Part shown: positions 1 through 13,021 of the stretch, piece after piece
Layout of the letters: each line of letters begins with the position of its first letter
How positions within the stretch are numbered: position 1 is the stretch's first letter
Origin: Plecoglossus altivelis
Lineage: Eukaryota; Chordata; Actinopteri; Osmeriformes; Plecoglossidae
Direction: 5' to 3'
Assembly (NCBI GenBank): GCA_036571765.1
Contig: BROE01000019.1
Span: 3,939,748-4,003,747, forward strand
Length of the DNA stretch: 64,000 nt
Program-made: the position numbers and the translations under genes
The notes under the pieces: model-generated
The model's database searches: none
Told to the model about the DNA's origin: nothing
Seen by the model: the letters and a program-made list of their open reading frames with translations, nothing else

Positions 1-401
1 GGGGGTGAGGGAGCATGAGGACAGAGAAGAAGACAGACATGTGGTTAAGGTGTGGGGGGAGGGGGGGGGAGACAAGAGGAGAGAAGAGCAGAGAGGTGGG
101 GCTTGAGAGATAAGGGAAGAGACAAGGAGGGAATGGAAAAGCCCTCAAGTCGTTTGAAGGAATTGGGGTGAATGTAGACCAGGTCAAGAGGCCTCTGTTC
201 CAGTGCCTGCAGCAGACAGACACACACTGTTTCTCTCTCTCTCTCTCCCACCCACCCACACACACACACACGTACACACACAAATGGGTCATTACACACT
301 GTTAATACACTCTTTTTCCTTCGGAGTAATGAGTGTACATGTGTGTGTGTCTTCATGCTGGATGTCTGCATGTATGCATGCGTGTTTAATGACTCTAAAT
401 C

Positions 402-426
402 TGTGTGTGTGTGTGTGTGTGTGTGT
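402..426. repeat. (GT)n microsatellite
   Basis: Twelve or so uninterrupted GT dinucleotides, directly before a longer tandem repeat built from the same GT tract plus unique sequence. Confidence 0.95.
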
Positions 427-430
427 ATGC

Positions 431-582
431 CATCTTATCTGATGTGTGTTAATGGGCGGCGTGTGTTTGTGTGTGTGCCATCCTGTCTGATGTGTGTTAA
501 TGGGCAGCAGTGTGTGTGTGTGTGTGTGTGTGAGACATCCTGTCTGATGTGTGTTAATGGGCAGCAGTGTGTGTGGGGGTGC
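431..582. repeat. Tandem repeat of about 48-57 bp, three copies, with an internal variable (GT)n
   Basis: The segment that begins CATCCTGTCTGATGTGTG and continues TTAATGGGCAGC occurs at 431 (slightly diverged), 479 and 536. Copies are separated by GT runs of different length, which explains the unequal unit sizes of 48 and 57 bp. Confidence 0.85.
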
Positions 583-980
583 ATCTGCCTGACAGCATTA
601 GGAGTGTGGAAGTGCTCATCACTTCTCCTGATTACGTCTGATTATCCTGATGAGAGCGCTGCCTAAGATGGGCACACACACAGAGACAGGGTGGGGGGGG
701 ATCACTGGGACCAGACCCCCAGAGAGACAGGGCTGTCTGGCCGCTCCTTACCCAGCCACGGACACTCAGTGTGGCCAGGCTGACCGAGGGAGATGGTACC
801 ATGCCACATAGGAGTCCCAGTCACCCTTCCCTAAGTCAGGGGACCTAAGCTGTACGATGCGTCGGAAGGTCTGGCCCGTTTACTATGGACTACTCTGGTA
901 ACCCTGTCTGACCTGAACATTTGTGCCAATAAAGCATGTTGAGATGGACTGAATGGACACCGTGTTGAGTGAATACAAAG

Positions 981-1096
981 GTGAAAGGGAGAGAGAGGGA
1001 GAGGAAGAGAGGGAGAGGGAGAGGGGAGAGGAGGAGGAGAGGAGGGGAGGGAGAGAGAGAGGGAGAGGAAGAGGAGAGAGGAGAGAGGGAAGACGG

Positions 1097-1146
<50 letters not shown>

Positions 1147-1170
1147 GGGAGAGGAGAGAAGAGGGGGGGG
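981..1170. repeat. Polypurine (GA/GGA)n tract
   Basis: About 190 bp that is almost entirely G and A on the plus strand, with GAGA, GGAGAG and AGAGGGAG sub-repeats. The open frames here (Arg-Glu rich on plus, Ser-Leu-Pro on minus) are translations of the repeat. Confidence 0.95.
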
Positions 1171-3047
1171 TGCTGCTGCCCTGATGGAGGGACGTGTTGG
1201 GCGTCGGCAAGGAACCAGTACGCTGGCTCAGACCAACCAATTGTTAATCACACAGAAATTTAAGCTCTTAGACAAAGCAGGTTGGTTAATAGACTAGCTG
1301 AGGCAGGGTCTGTAGGGAGGGGAGGTCCAATCAAAACAAGGATATTCTCCAGTGCCAAACACTCATTTTAGCAGCTGTCAAAGGAACGTAAAACATACAA
1401 CTTTGAATTTTTCACAGAGATTCTTTAGGAGGAGGGCTGTGGAGCGTAGACTACATTTTCACAGCTAGTTAAGAAAGAGAGGAAACAAGGGAGAAAATAC
1501 ATGTTTCCTGGTCAATTCTCATCCAGATAACCTTGTTACAGTTGGACAACTAAGGAAACATGACCTGCTCTCTGTTCAGCAGTAGGTCAGACCAAAAAGG
1601 TCCGGCCCTCCTCGTCCCGGTTCTTCTTTTTTCTTTAGATACGGTAGCGTTCCAGCCCGGTCACCACAGACAGGGGAGTACAGTGGTTTTGACAGGGCGA
1701 CCCAGGTTAGGTCTCAAAGGAACAGCAGACTCCTTCGCTCTGTCAGAACAAAGCTAAGGGCACAGGACACGCACATAAAGAAATGATCTAGCTCTCTCTC
1801 TCTCACACACACACATACACACACACAGCCTACTTCAATTAGTTAATGCAATGATAGCATCACCTCAGTGGCAGACACAAGTAAAAATCAATGCTCCTGT
1901 CTGTCGGTGAGGGGTTCTCCAGTTGAGAGTGTCTTTCCCCTTACTGCTCGACAGTCCCCCCCTAAGTGGATCGGTGACATGGTCCGACACGAGAGCAACA
2001 CGAGAGGCCAACGAGGGAGACGACGTGAAACTCGATCAAGGGGAGAGAAACAGATCTCATAAGCCGGTGGATTCGGTACGGAGGCTTCCCCCCCTGGTCA
2101 GAGCGGAGGGCGAGCGAGCGAGCGTGCGAGCCTTACCCTGAGGGGAGCGGAGAGAGCGGAGAACGCATATCAGCTCGAAGAAGAAAGCCATGTCTGTCTT
2201 CGGGGCCCCTTGTCCTCCTGTCCTTCCTACCTCAACACAGGGTGGACCGTCCACAATGTGTCCCTCTGACCCGTCCAAACATGGCCCTCCAGGAGAAGGA
2301 ACGCCAAATGACACACCCTGGCAGCACAGACACCTCTAGTCAAGTGATCACTGGTGAGAAAAATGGACTGGCAGGTGTCAGTCAGTTCCTCATTGCGATA
2401 GTAATATCAATTTTTGCCATAAAGGTGTGGTTACTCTTTTCTAAATGAAAGCTTTAAAGATAGTGGTTCAACATGTCTGACAAGCTAAAAGGCCGGCTGA
2501 TTTGGATAGAGACACAAGAGGCTCTGTGTGGTGAGTGTAACAAAACACCATCCAAATCCCTTTAGGGAAATTAGTATATATATATTAGTATACCTGGTCA
2601 ATAAACAACAGGTTGCTGACTGCTATCCAGCAAACGCTAACGCTAACGTTACCTTGTGCGCTTGAAATGCAATGATTTCTAGCTGCTAGCAGCCGTTAGC
2701 GGATTCCCCTTCAAAACATCGAACTATTGTCAGACTCGACGGACACATTTCATGGAGGAGCAAATGACAGACTGTAAGGTTGCTGCCCCACCGAGTGACA
2801 GCGTACAGTCTTTTGCACGTCACTGCTTTCCTAAATGGGCCGGCTAATATCCATGGTGTGTTCCTCATGTCTGGACAGAGAGACTCTAGTGTGTCTCTGC
2901 AGACACCCACCACAGAGGGCAACAAGTATGTTCTAATGTGCTGGATCCTTATCCGCCAGTATTGAAGTGTGTGACAGACCTCAGCCTGAGGGGAACTCTG
3001 ACAACATCCTCTCTGCACCTCTACCTCCTCACCTGCCTCTCTTCTGT

Positions 3048-3108
3048 ATTCTCTCCCTCTCCCTCCCTCCCTCCCTCCCTCTCTCCCTCTCTCCCTCTCC
3101 TGCTGTCA
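3048..3108. repeat. CT-rich (CCCT)n tract
   Basis: Run of CCTCCCTCCCT and CTCTCCCT units. Confidence 0.9.
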
Positions 3109-3183
3109 GCTCTTCACTCCCTGAAGTCTAACCTCTGCTGACGGCCAGTTCCCCGGTGCCCCCGCCCATCGCACCTGTCACAG

Positions 3184-3335
3184 CCAATGAGAGGCCCCGT
3201 CTCCACGGCAAGGGGGCAAAGGCTGCCATGACAACTCGGGCTTTACGCAATCGAGCGAATGACGCGTCAGAGTGAGGTCTTCCTACTGAGGTCTATTTAT
3301 AGCAGGGAGGACAGAGAGCCAAAGTTGTTTCAGGT
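3184..3335 (+). promoter_or_regulatory. Candidate TATA/CRE-like core promoter
   Basis: Within 120 bp on the plus strand lie a CCAAT box (3184-3188), the perfect palindrome TGACGCGTCA (3260-3269, one CG step longer than a CRE) and a TATA-like TATTTATAG (3294-3302). Spacing is right for a TATA promoter starting near 3,325. A donor-like CAG|GTTAGT follows at 3,335. No recognisable coding exon follows, so any transcript would be non-coding or spliced to exons not visible here. Confidence 0.35.
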
Positions 3336-5920
3336 TAGTTTTTTTTCCCCCTTTAGGACGGACCCAGCTTGACTCTGAGCCCGGCGCTGTGGCGTAACCA
3401 CTCAGAGGAGAGCTTCCTGTGAGCGGGCGCTCTCTCTGCTCTGTCCTCCAGCTCCAGGCAGCTGTCCGCACTGGGAGCCAAATCGCTGGGCAAACGCCAG
3501 GTCCAGGGCAACATCCGTACAGCCATCCCAGAGACAACAGGGCCCACTGACTCACGCTGCTCCCTCTTCCCCTCTGGATGAAGAGGACTGACTGCCCTTC
3601 ATATCAGCTCTCCCATCTGAGGACGTGACTAAGACTCAAGCGTTTTACTCACACACACACACGCACAGGATGGGGACAGACCAAACTGTTTCATATCCTA
3701 ACAGGGGAAATAAGTGTAGGACTGACAGTTAAACAATACAATGGGGCAGTCCGAGCCCTGGGATAGACCTAATGTCCTAATGACACGCGTCCCACTTTGT
3801 GTTGATGTGCTATGTTCCGTAGCTTTAACAGTGCTGTGGACACGCCCTGTGAGTCAACTGCTAGCATGCGTCAGAGCAGAAATACTGTGGAGATTACAGG
3901 GCCTAGGCTACTTGCTGACTGGGACACACACACATACACACTCCCCTCTCGACGTGCATGCCCGTACCGAAGGCAAGTCCGCAGTCGTCCTAGTTGAGGA
4001 ATGACTCAGGCAACACAATATGTTGGCGGCTGCGGCGAAGAGCCGAAAAAATCCAATTTAAAAGTTCTGCTGCCTTGCTCAGCACCTTTCAGCTCAGGAG
4101 GAGGAAGCTGACGTCATTGCTGGCAGGTCCAGTCTGCTCCTGCACCAGGGAGGATGTAGAGGAGCACCGCATGACAACACCACCAGAGCATCACCATTTA
4201 CAGAGCAGATTCATCTACTGGTGGCAAGACTTGAGAAGAACGCGCATCTGCGCGTCACATCTTGGGGCCGCTCATCTCCAGGGAAGGGCCGCTTTCTGCG
4301 AGGGAGTCGGTAAACGCGCAGGTGCTCTGGCGAGCGGATGTTTGCGCGAGGGTGTACCTAAGGGCGTGGGTTAGGCGTGGGATGATGACACTATGGCATG
4401 GGGGACTTCAATGCTACACGCTAGTGTGTTTGCGGCGATGCGGTCGGGAAATGAAAGCCTTTATAAAGACACTGCACACTGAACTCACAATCACAGAAAT
4501 GTTCATAAACAACCTTTACTGAGGCAAGGGGGGCGGGGCCCAGTGACAACCACATCAGAGGCCTGCTGGGATCATATAAAGGTAATCGAATCACCTCATA
4601 GGCCTACATGATATCATTATCACCCGCAAGGCAATAGAGCCAATCCTGGGACAGGAACTGCTGTGTGAGGCTGGTTTTATGTTCAGCTAACTCCTACTGT
4701 GCAGCCAGGCCTTGCTGCTACTGGATTCAGCAGAGGCAGAGACAACCATCTGATGGAACCATCTGGAGCAAACCACTACAACCACCGTTGATGAGTGGGT
4801 AGTAGGACGGGAAAGCGATTGCACAGAAGCTGTATTCAGGCAGACCTTCTATAGCAGCCAGGAGAGGAAGACTGATTGTATAGGAGAGAGAGGGAGGAGG
4901 AGGAGGTGGAGGAGGAGGCGGAGGAGAGACCTGCTGACAGCTGTCCCCAAGTGTCAGCCTGCACAATCAACGAGCTGAACGATAGGTGCTGAGACACGCA
5001 CACACACACACACACACACCCCTAACACACTTCGCTCACGTCGCACAAACACACGGGCACAGAACGCGGCGGGTCAGGGAGGCGTGGCAGAGCCAGCAGG
5101 AGTTCCGACGTTCGACGCTACCAGAGCAGAACATTCATTGCTTGTATATATTTAATTTTTTTTACCCACATGCTCCAAGCGCTCTTGTAATGGGAGACAT
5201 TGTTGGGGGTTTCTATGTTTCTATGTTTACTAATCTGCAGGGAAGAAGTCCTTATTAGCCTTATCAGCTTCACTTCATATTTAATGCATCAGTTAGTGCA
5301 CTGCTCTAAGGATACTTTGGTTTAATGTCTGCGTATGCGTGCAATGAGGAGCACTGTGTTGTGTAAGCATGGAACTGAAAAGAAGGGCCGTTTCCTCACA
5401 CAAGGACAAGTCTCCAACTCCCTATCCAGTAACCCACCGACCACAAACCACTGTAAAGGTTTGAACCTCCTCTAACACAGCAACCTATTTGACCTGCGCC
5501 CGCTAGTTTAAACACAGCGTTAGTGGGAAGAAGGCCGCTTTCACCGGTTGACCATGACAGACCCCAGCAGGAGTGAGTGTGTGTGAGACCATCGACGCAC
5601 ACAGCCAGACCCTCGCTGAGAAAGAAGGGAGAGGCATTGCAAACGACTGGACTGGGTACATGTCATTACTCCGGAGAGTTCCGCCGTATGCCTGTCTGTA
5701 GGGGGACAGATAAGGACCCCTCCTGCCTCCTCCTCCCCTCCCTCATTCATACATCACCGCGGCCTGCGTTGCCATGGTACCCAGCTCTATACGTTCTAAT
5801 TCACGTCTCTGGAATCTGCCGTGTTACTCTCCAGTAATTACATGCATTAGAAGGCGCCAAGAATACTGTACGCACGCTCTGAAAAACCAGCAACGCACCA
5901 ACACATGCTCACATGGATAC

Positions 5921-6340
5921 ACACACACAGACACACACACACACAGACACACACACCTCCTCCGAGCATGTCTGCGGAAGTACAGTAAAGGACGGTCCAG
6001 CTTGTGTAGCCTGGTGCCCACACACACACACCCCCACGTCCACCCCTGCACTGTACCGGGAAAAGTGTGTGTGTGTGTGCGTGTGTGTCTGCAAAGGAGT
6101 GCATGGAGCAAGAGTGCGGTGCATCATCACACCACCTCAGCATCACTCCAGCCTCTTCAGGCTTCTTGATGCCAGCCTGTGTGTGAGCATCACCTGCTCC
6201 TGCTGCAGGGCTAGGAAGCTCTTCATTAAAACACTGCTCTACATTAGCCTGATTAGGGAAATGACACCTGGAGAGGGGCGCCCCTGTGCCATTGTGTGTG
6301 TGTGTGTATGTGTGTGTATGTGTGTGTGTGTCAGCATGTG
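5921..6340. repeat. Cluster of CA and GT microsatellites
   Basis: CA-rich runs at about 5,921-5,957 and 6,019-6,032 face GT-rich runs at about 6,066-6,088 and 6,293-6,331 on the same strand. Long open frames in this block are Thr-His or Cys-Val repeat translations. Confidence 0.85.
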
Positions 6341-6640
6341 TCACATTGATCATCTGAGAGTGTTGTGCAGCAGCCCTGAGTGCTGTAAGCTGGATGGGAG
6401 ACATGCTGGACGTCAGAGTAATAGCACATACATGAGAGCGTTGTGATTTAGCAGCTGGCGTGAGATGGGGCTCGTGGGAGCAGGGAGCTCCACAGACCTG
6501 CCAAACTGAGCGGCGTGTCCATCAACTGGGTGGCGTGACGATCCACTGGTGAAAACAAACACCAAACGTTGCCGAGCGTCGCTCAGCTGCGCAGGCAGAT
6601 GTGAGGTGTTTTTGCTCCGCTTCTCTCCAGGGGGCTGGGG

Positions 6641-6804
6641 GAGAGGCTGTGGGTGGGGTAGAGGCTGTGGCTGGAGTAGAGGCTGTGGCTGGGGTAAAGG
6701 CTGTGGCTGGGGTAGAGGCTGTGGCTGGGGTAGAGGCTGTGGCTGGGGTAAAGGCTGTGGCTGGGGTAGAGGCTGTGGCTGGGGTAGAGGCTGTGGCTGG
6801 GGCT
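6641..6804. repeat. 18-bp minisatellite, about nine copies
   Basis: The unit GGCTGTGGCTGGGGTAGA repeats with an 18-bp period from 6,645 to 6,789 (nine starts). Variants are mostly GGGGTAAA for GGGGTAGA. Because 18 is a multiple of three, all three plus frames read through, giving Gly/Cys/Trp-rich or Val-Ala-Gly-rich translations. Degenerate copies of the motif continue to about 6,970. Confidence 0.95.
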
Positions 6805-7566
6805 AAGGAGGCAGGTGGAAGGGTTGAACCAGGGCTTGTGTTTGAGGCAAGGGCTGCAGTAGAGGCAGGGGTTAAAGCTAGGAAGAATGGGGCTGGGGTG
6901 GAGGCTATGGGGCATGGATTATGAGGCTGAGGCTAAGGCTAAGGTTTAGGCCGGGGCAGAGGCTGGGGCTTGAGGGATGTGAGGCCCCGCAATCAGAGGG
7001 TGTGTGGGTGTGAGTTATGCAATGCTCTTACAGAAAAGCCCTCCAAGCCAGCCACCATACTCTCAGACTCTTCTCCCTGGAACAGAGGGGCACAGTCACA
7101 TGGGCAGCAGGTCGACCAATAGAGGGGGAGGATGTGAGCACACACTAGTTATAGACTCTAGAGGCCATCGAGTCAGTCCACACGCACACAACCACTCGCT
7201 CACAAACAGCTTGGATCAAAGCCCAAAGCATATCCAAAATATCTGCTACCGTGCTCTACCGACCCACCTCTCTTCCCTCTTTCGTCCCCATCTTAGATAC
7301 ATCTACCTCTGTTCTAGAACTCTCCCAGCCAGCCTACAGATGTAGGTCAACCAGGTAAAAAGATGGAACACCAGTTGCCCAGCATCCAGATTCTGGGCCA
7401 TGAGGAGAGTGTTCCAGAGATGTAAGCTGGCCTTGCCTACAGTGTGCACAAACACATACACACACTCTTAAACTTTGACTCAGTTTCATCCTGAGCAAAA
7501 GCTCACAAGCGTAGCCAGTGAATAAAACATTGCTTATGGCCAGCTGCCGGCATACACTGAAAGACA

Positions 7567-7605
7567 GGAGAGAGAGAGAAAGAGGGAAAGGGAGAGCGGA
7601 TAGGA

Positions 7606-7645
<40 letters not shown>

Positions 7646-7675
7646 AGGGAGGGAGGGAGGGAGACAGAGAGACCA
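7567..7675. repeat. (GA)n/(GGGA)n polypurine microsatellite
   Basis: An AGAG run followed by six GGGA units and more AGAG, all purine on the plus strand. Confidence 0.95.
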
Positions 7676-9258
7676 GGCAGCTATCTAGGAGTGGTCAGTA
7701 ACACCGGCCAATAGCGGCTCTGTTCTCGGGCCGTGCTGTCCACCAGCTCTTAGTGATGGAGCCCTAAGTCACTGGCTGAGCACTGACCTTTCCACTGAAC
7801 ACCATCCTCTGCTCCCTTTATCTCCCCCCCCTGCCTCCCTCTCTCCCTTCCAGACTGACAGCATTTAGTTATGTGTAAAGAAGAGGGAGGCCTATAAATA
7901 CTGAAGGAGCACCTGGATAGGAGCCAACATTCACCTCAGGAGACAGGACACCAGCAGAGAGGGGGGGGGAATGGGGGAGGGCGAACCCCCATACTGTTCA
8001 ATTAATCTTTAATGACACACGCTTTTCCCCTCCCCGATGACTGGTTTATTGGCTGACAACCTGGGCTCCAGCCCCGGTGATGGTGCCTCTGTGCTGCACG
8101 CCTAACGGCAGCCTCTCCCTGAAGCGGGTGCCATGTGATCAGCAGCATGGCCGCTTCAGGCTCGGTCCGGAGCGGCTCTGCTCACCTGATTCTGCCAGAC
8201 CCACCAGGGCTCTCGTTCAGTCCTTGAGTGCTGAGCTCCCTAATGGACCCCAGCCCCCCCGCACTACCACTTCCTCACTGACCCCCCCCCCTCCCCCCTC
8301 CTCCTCCCCCTCTCTATCTCCCTTCTTCTCTGCTCTCTTCCGCTCCGCTGACCTGAATGCTTAATCATGCCCCTGCCTTTCCGGGAGCATGTAAACAAAG
8401 CTGCCTGCCCATTGGACATGAGAGCGGTGTCAGTGCGTGCTGATTGGCTGGCTGGGGAGGAGGAGGGAGGAGGTGGTTACTAGCCCTCAATGATGGCCAC
8501 AGTCAAACAGTACACTCCACCCCCACCCCTCCCCCCCACTGCCCACACGTCCCACCCTGCCACGACGCAAACCCGTGAAAAAGTCACAGTCTCGACAAAG
8601 GGTTGGGCGCGGGTGGAGAGGTGAGAAGCGATGCTAATATCACTGCTAGCGAGCACCGCGCGCCCCACAGCTAAGCACGTAGCTGGGGCTAACTGCTTCA
8701 TGTGCTACCATGAGAGGAGCAGGATGTGAAGATCCCTGTTCACCTGCTGGAATGCACCTCTGACGGTGTTAACGTGGCTAGGACATGATTTACGCTGTCC
8801 TGTTCAGCCGCATGTATTATTCAGAACCCCGAGTGCGCTGGATGTACTCGGCGCAGGAACGACAAGCTAACAAACAGAAGAACCAAGCAGCTACTCTGTA
8901 CAGGTGGAGGACGTCAACCACGCCACTGCACGTCTAGTCTGACTCCAACCACACCCCCATCGACAGAGCCGCTTGGTTTCAACGACTTGGGACAGTCCTG
9001 GAGAGGCTAACAGTAAACTGTCAGGTCAACTACTGCCTTCAGCACTTTCTTCATCCAAGTGATGAACTGTCCAGACACACACACACACACCTGGCCCCTG
9101 CAGCGACAGAGAGTCCAGTCAGTGATTCCTCACAGCGTGCAGAGGCAGGTGGGTCGGTCCCAGTGGTCCGATGCAGCAGAATATTAATGGCAGCTTCTTG
9201 GCAGGTACAAGTATCACACACACACTAGCTGATGAATGACCCACAGATAACAGCACTC

Positions 9259-9285
9259 ACACACACACACACACACACACACACG
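9259..9285. repeat. (CA)n microsatellite
   Basis: About thirteen CA dinucleotides. Confidence 0.9.
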
Positions 9286-9404
9286 ATTAAACACACATAC
9301 AAAGTATTGAACACGCACACATTATTGAACACACGCACGCTCTTTGTGTCTTGTTCTTCCTTCAGCACACCCCTTTTCACATGTTTCTCTCTGGAGGCAG
9401 TATC

Positions 9405-9648
9405 CTTCCCCTCCACCTCCCTCTCTCCCCCCCTCCTCCTCAACCTATTCCTCCTCTTTCTCCTTCTCTCCCCCTCCTCCTCCTCTTCATCCTCTTCCCC
9501 CCTCCTGCTTCTCCTCCTCTTCATTCACCTCCTCCTCTTCCTCCTTCTCCACCTCTTCCTCGTTCTCCACCTTCCCTCCTCCTCTAACTCCTTCTACTCC
9601 TCTTCCTTCCCCTCCTCCTCCACCTCCCCTCCTCCTCTTCCTCCCAGC
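9405..9648. repeat. Polypyrimidine (CCT/CTT)n tract
   Basis: About 240 bp of almost pure C and T on the plus strand, dominated by CTCCTCCT and CCTCTTC triplet patterns. Its antisense is open in more than one frame but is only Glu/Arg repeat. Confidence 0.9.
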
Positions 9649-9936
9649 TCATGGCTTCTTCTCCTTCTATGCAGCAGTATCACACACCAAACTCACAAGC
9701 ACAACCAGTTAGCAAGGAAACAATGCAGATTATCTAACACCAGACCTCAGACCCCCACAACAAGCCAATGAGAGGATGATGGCGCACACACACACACACA
9801 TGCACACACACACGCACACAGGCTGAGGCAGCACAAAAGGAGGCTGGAGATCACAGTGTTGCGTAACTCCACTCTGGGCTGTCGTTTGATTCAGCAGCGA
9901 TGCACCGCTTTAGTCTCTCTCTGCGTCTGCTCTTAC

Positions 9937-9971
9937 CCTGGGCTGGGCTGGGCTGGGCTGGGCTGGGCTGG

Positions 9972-10004
<33 letters not shown>

Positions 10005-10015
10005 TGTGTGTGTGT

Positions 10016-10051
<36 letters not shown>

Positions 10052-10052
10052 C

Positions 10053-10090
<38 letters not shown>
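9937..10090. repeat. Compound repeat (GGGCT)n-(GT)n-(GA)n
   Basis: Seven GGGCT pentamers (about 9,939-9,973) run directly into GT dinucleotides (about 9,974-10,014) and then a GA/GACA run (about 10,015-10,090). Three different motif classes abut with no unique spacer. Confidence 0.95.
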
Positions 10091-10805
10091 CACTGAAACA
10101 CAGCTCTGTGTCTACACTGCCAGTGGGTGGGGCGAGGAGGGCTTCTGGTAGGGGAGCACAGTGAGGAAGCAGCTCTGGTTCTGTGGGGGATCAAACAGCT
10201 GATCTCTGGTGTGGTGGGGGACAGTGTGAAGCAGCTTAACCCCCGCTACAGTACAGATCCATTCACAGACCCCCACGCCTCCACACAATCATCTGATCAA
10301 TACCATGATGAATGACAATGATGACCCCCTTTCAAGTCACTGATCCTCCCTGGATTGTCCAGTGTTCCAATTCCTGGAATGATTCACGGTTCCACTCCCA
10401 GCCCATCCCATCCCACCCCCCCCCAAACCAAACACCCAGAGGTAGGACAGGTGGTCCTGACAGCTGGGGCTGCAGGAGGAGTGCTCCCTGTCCCTGACCT
10501 GCAGAGCTGCTGGCCCAGGGAAGGCTGCTCTGGGCTGGTGTTGCGGCGGGAACACAATTGATGTGTTTGGAAACATTGTCAGGAGGCAATCTGAGCTGGC
10601 CTCATTGATCTGGGACCTGCTGTTTACTCCGAGAGGAGAGCTATCAGCTATGCCCACACACCAACGCACACGCCATCTAATACAATTCACAGAGGGGCTG
10701 TTTCCTCACAGAGGTGAGTTTGGATGGTTTTAAGATCAATGTGAAACTGCTTGCCAGAAACACCCATAGTTAATATTAGATTCAACTATCTCAATGCCCA
10801 CTGCA

Positions 10806-11016
10806 TCTCTCCTCCCTCTCCCTCTCTCTCTTTCTCCATATTTCCCTCTTTCCTCCTATCTCTCTATCCATCTCTCCCTCCGTCTCTCTCTCCTCTCTCT
10901 CTATCCATCTCTTCCTCCCTCTCCCTTCCCCCCTCTCTCACCCTCTCTGTCCATCTGTCCCTCCCTCTCCCTCTCCACCTCTCTCCCTCTCCCCCTCTCT
11001 CTCTCTCTCTCTCTCA
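10806..11016. repeat. CT-rich polypyrimidine tract
   Basis: Roughly 210 bp of CTCTCTC, CCCTCTC and TCCATCTC units. Confidence 0.9.
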
Positions 11017-12455
11017 ACCGGGAAGCTCTCCAGAATCACTTTGTTGTCCCCATTTGCAGAACCAGTGCACTGACAGCCAACACACACCCCTGCCCAGATA
11101 CACCCCTAACGAGATCCATTAAACACTCCGCACACACACAAACACCAGGCGTTGGGCTGGCTCCCTACCAAACCAGTCAGGGTTGGGCAAACATATATTA
11201 ACTTGATGCTGGCAGGTAGGAGGGTCCACTTTGTCTGGGTTGTGACAGACAGACCCCACGGGCCAATCACTGGCGAGAGTCGGCATTCAAACGTACATTG
11301 GGACAGTGCATATCGATGGTGCCAAGTTAGCAAGTAAACTGAAGCACCATGCGACGTTTACACAGAGCAGGGACTACCAGATAAAACCTTGATGAACCCC
11401 AACATCAGGCTGTGATTACCCACCGACAGCCCCGAGCGTGTGGACTCCAGGGGACATCCACACTGGTCTGCCTGGCAGGGGCACCGCAGTGTGCCATGCT
11501 CCCTGCCTGGTGCCTCCAGAGCCAGCTGGGAACCACTGGCACAGCCACTCCAACCTTCCCCCTTGGCTCTCATCCACGGGGCCAGCTCATCCACGGCCCT
11601 CTGAAAGCCCGCAGAAATCCACGTCGGCCTTCCTTGCAGTGACTGAGATTAGGGACGTGTGTGGACTTGTGTGCGTGTGCATGGGAGTGTGTGTGTGTGT
11701 GTGTGTCTCTGCTGCGGCTGCCACTGAAAGAAGTCTGACTTGTTACATAATAATCTCCCTCTCTGGGATGCAGCAGCTCCAGGAGTCACGTGACAAGCAG
11801 AGCAGGCTGCTTCTGAGACGCACGTCTCACGGCACGGACCCCCTGACGGACGGCCAGGTGCAGCCGAGCGGACGACCACCAGCGTACGGAACGCTCCCAT
11901 CCAGCACTCTACAGTAGAGCGTACAGTAGAATGCAGTAGAGTGCAGCGGAATGCGGCACGGTCTGATAGAGATGCGGTAGAGATGACTGAGAGAGAGTTA
12001 GGGAGGGCCAGAGAATGGGGATGTTCCGAGGTGATGGCAGCCCTCTATAAGCCACATCCGCACAGACAAGCCTGTAAGGAACAGCTGAACGGCAGGGTGA
12101 GCGATGCAGGAGTCCCTGGTCTGGGGGGGAGGGGGGGGGTGCAGAGTCAGGGGGGGAGGCAGCGATGCTGACAGTTGTGCCTTGCCAGCTCATGACTCAC
12201 CCTCCTCTGCTGCAGGGGACGGAGCGAGCTAACGACAACTGGAGCCGGGGTCCAGCCACTCATCTCTCACTTTCCCCGTCATCTCTCTCCCTCCTGAGGG
12301 CCGTGTGTGTGTGTGTGTACGTACGTGTGTGTGTTCTGACTTTCACACACCCTAGCTGTCTGTATACATCAATGCTAATTTTGACAGGAGACCTGCCACT
12401 GAGAAGGAATGAGGATTCTTGGAACTTTTTCCAGTTTTGCGCGAGTGTGTGTATA

Positions 12456-12457
12456 CG

Positions 12458-12488
<31 letters not shown>

Positions 12489-12490
12489 AC
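12456..12490. repeat. (CA)n microsatellite
   Basis: CA run with one AAAC interruption. A GT-rich run lies 140 bp upstream at about 12,305-12,332. Confidence 0.9.
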
Positions 12491-13021
12491 GTGTGTAAGA
12501 GATGGCCTCTAACCAGTCGTGGCTCTCTGTTGACAAGCCAGGCTCCAGGAGTGAGGGTAATCTCACTAAGGGCTGAGGAGTGGACTGGCTGGCCTGTGTT
12601 GCTGAGGAGAGAAGTCAGCCAACACCAGAGCAGGGACAAACCCAACTCAGAGCAGCAGCATCCATTACCATCACTGGGTAAGCAAAGAGAAACCACACAC
12701 ACACACACACACACAGGCAACATGATGAAAGGGTGACAGAGAGATAGGGGATAGGAGGGGGGGGTGTGTGGGAGATGATAAGAGGACAATAAACCCAGGG
12801 AGCCCGGCCTTTAGCTCAGAAGCTAACAATAGCCGCGGGCTCCATCTGAGTCAACATGCAGCCTTGTTATGCTAACGCTCCCGCGTGGCTAGGCCTTTGT
12901 TAGCCGTCCAGCCAACTCGCTCCTACGTGGACACCTGTCACACACCATTGTGTTGAATTCCTTCAGCACTGCTACCAAGGAAACCCTTCCTGTCTTCAGC
13001 CCACTGCCGTCTGGCAGACAC

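Noticed and set aside
2242..2448. 68-codon frame with a C-terminal hydrophobic segment (VSQFLIAIVISIFAIKVWLL), resembling a tail-anchored peptide
   Set aside because: No homologue recognised, no supporting promoter or splice sites, and a single short hydrophobic run is expected by chance in 27 kb.
6549..6924. Gly/Cys/Trp-rich repeat protein frames
   Set aside because: An 18-bp minisatellite is open in all three frames. No splice or promoter evidence.
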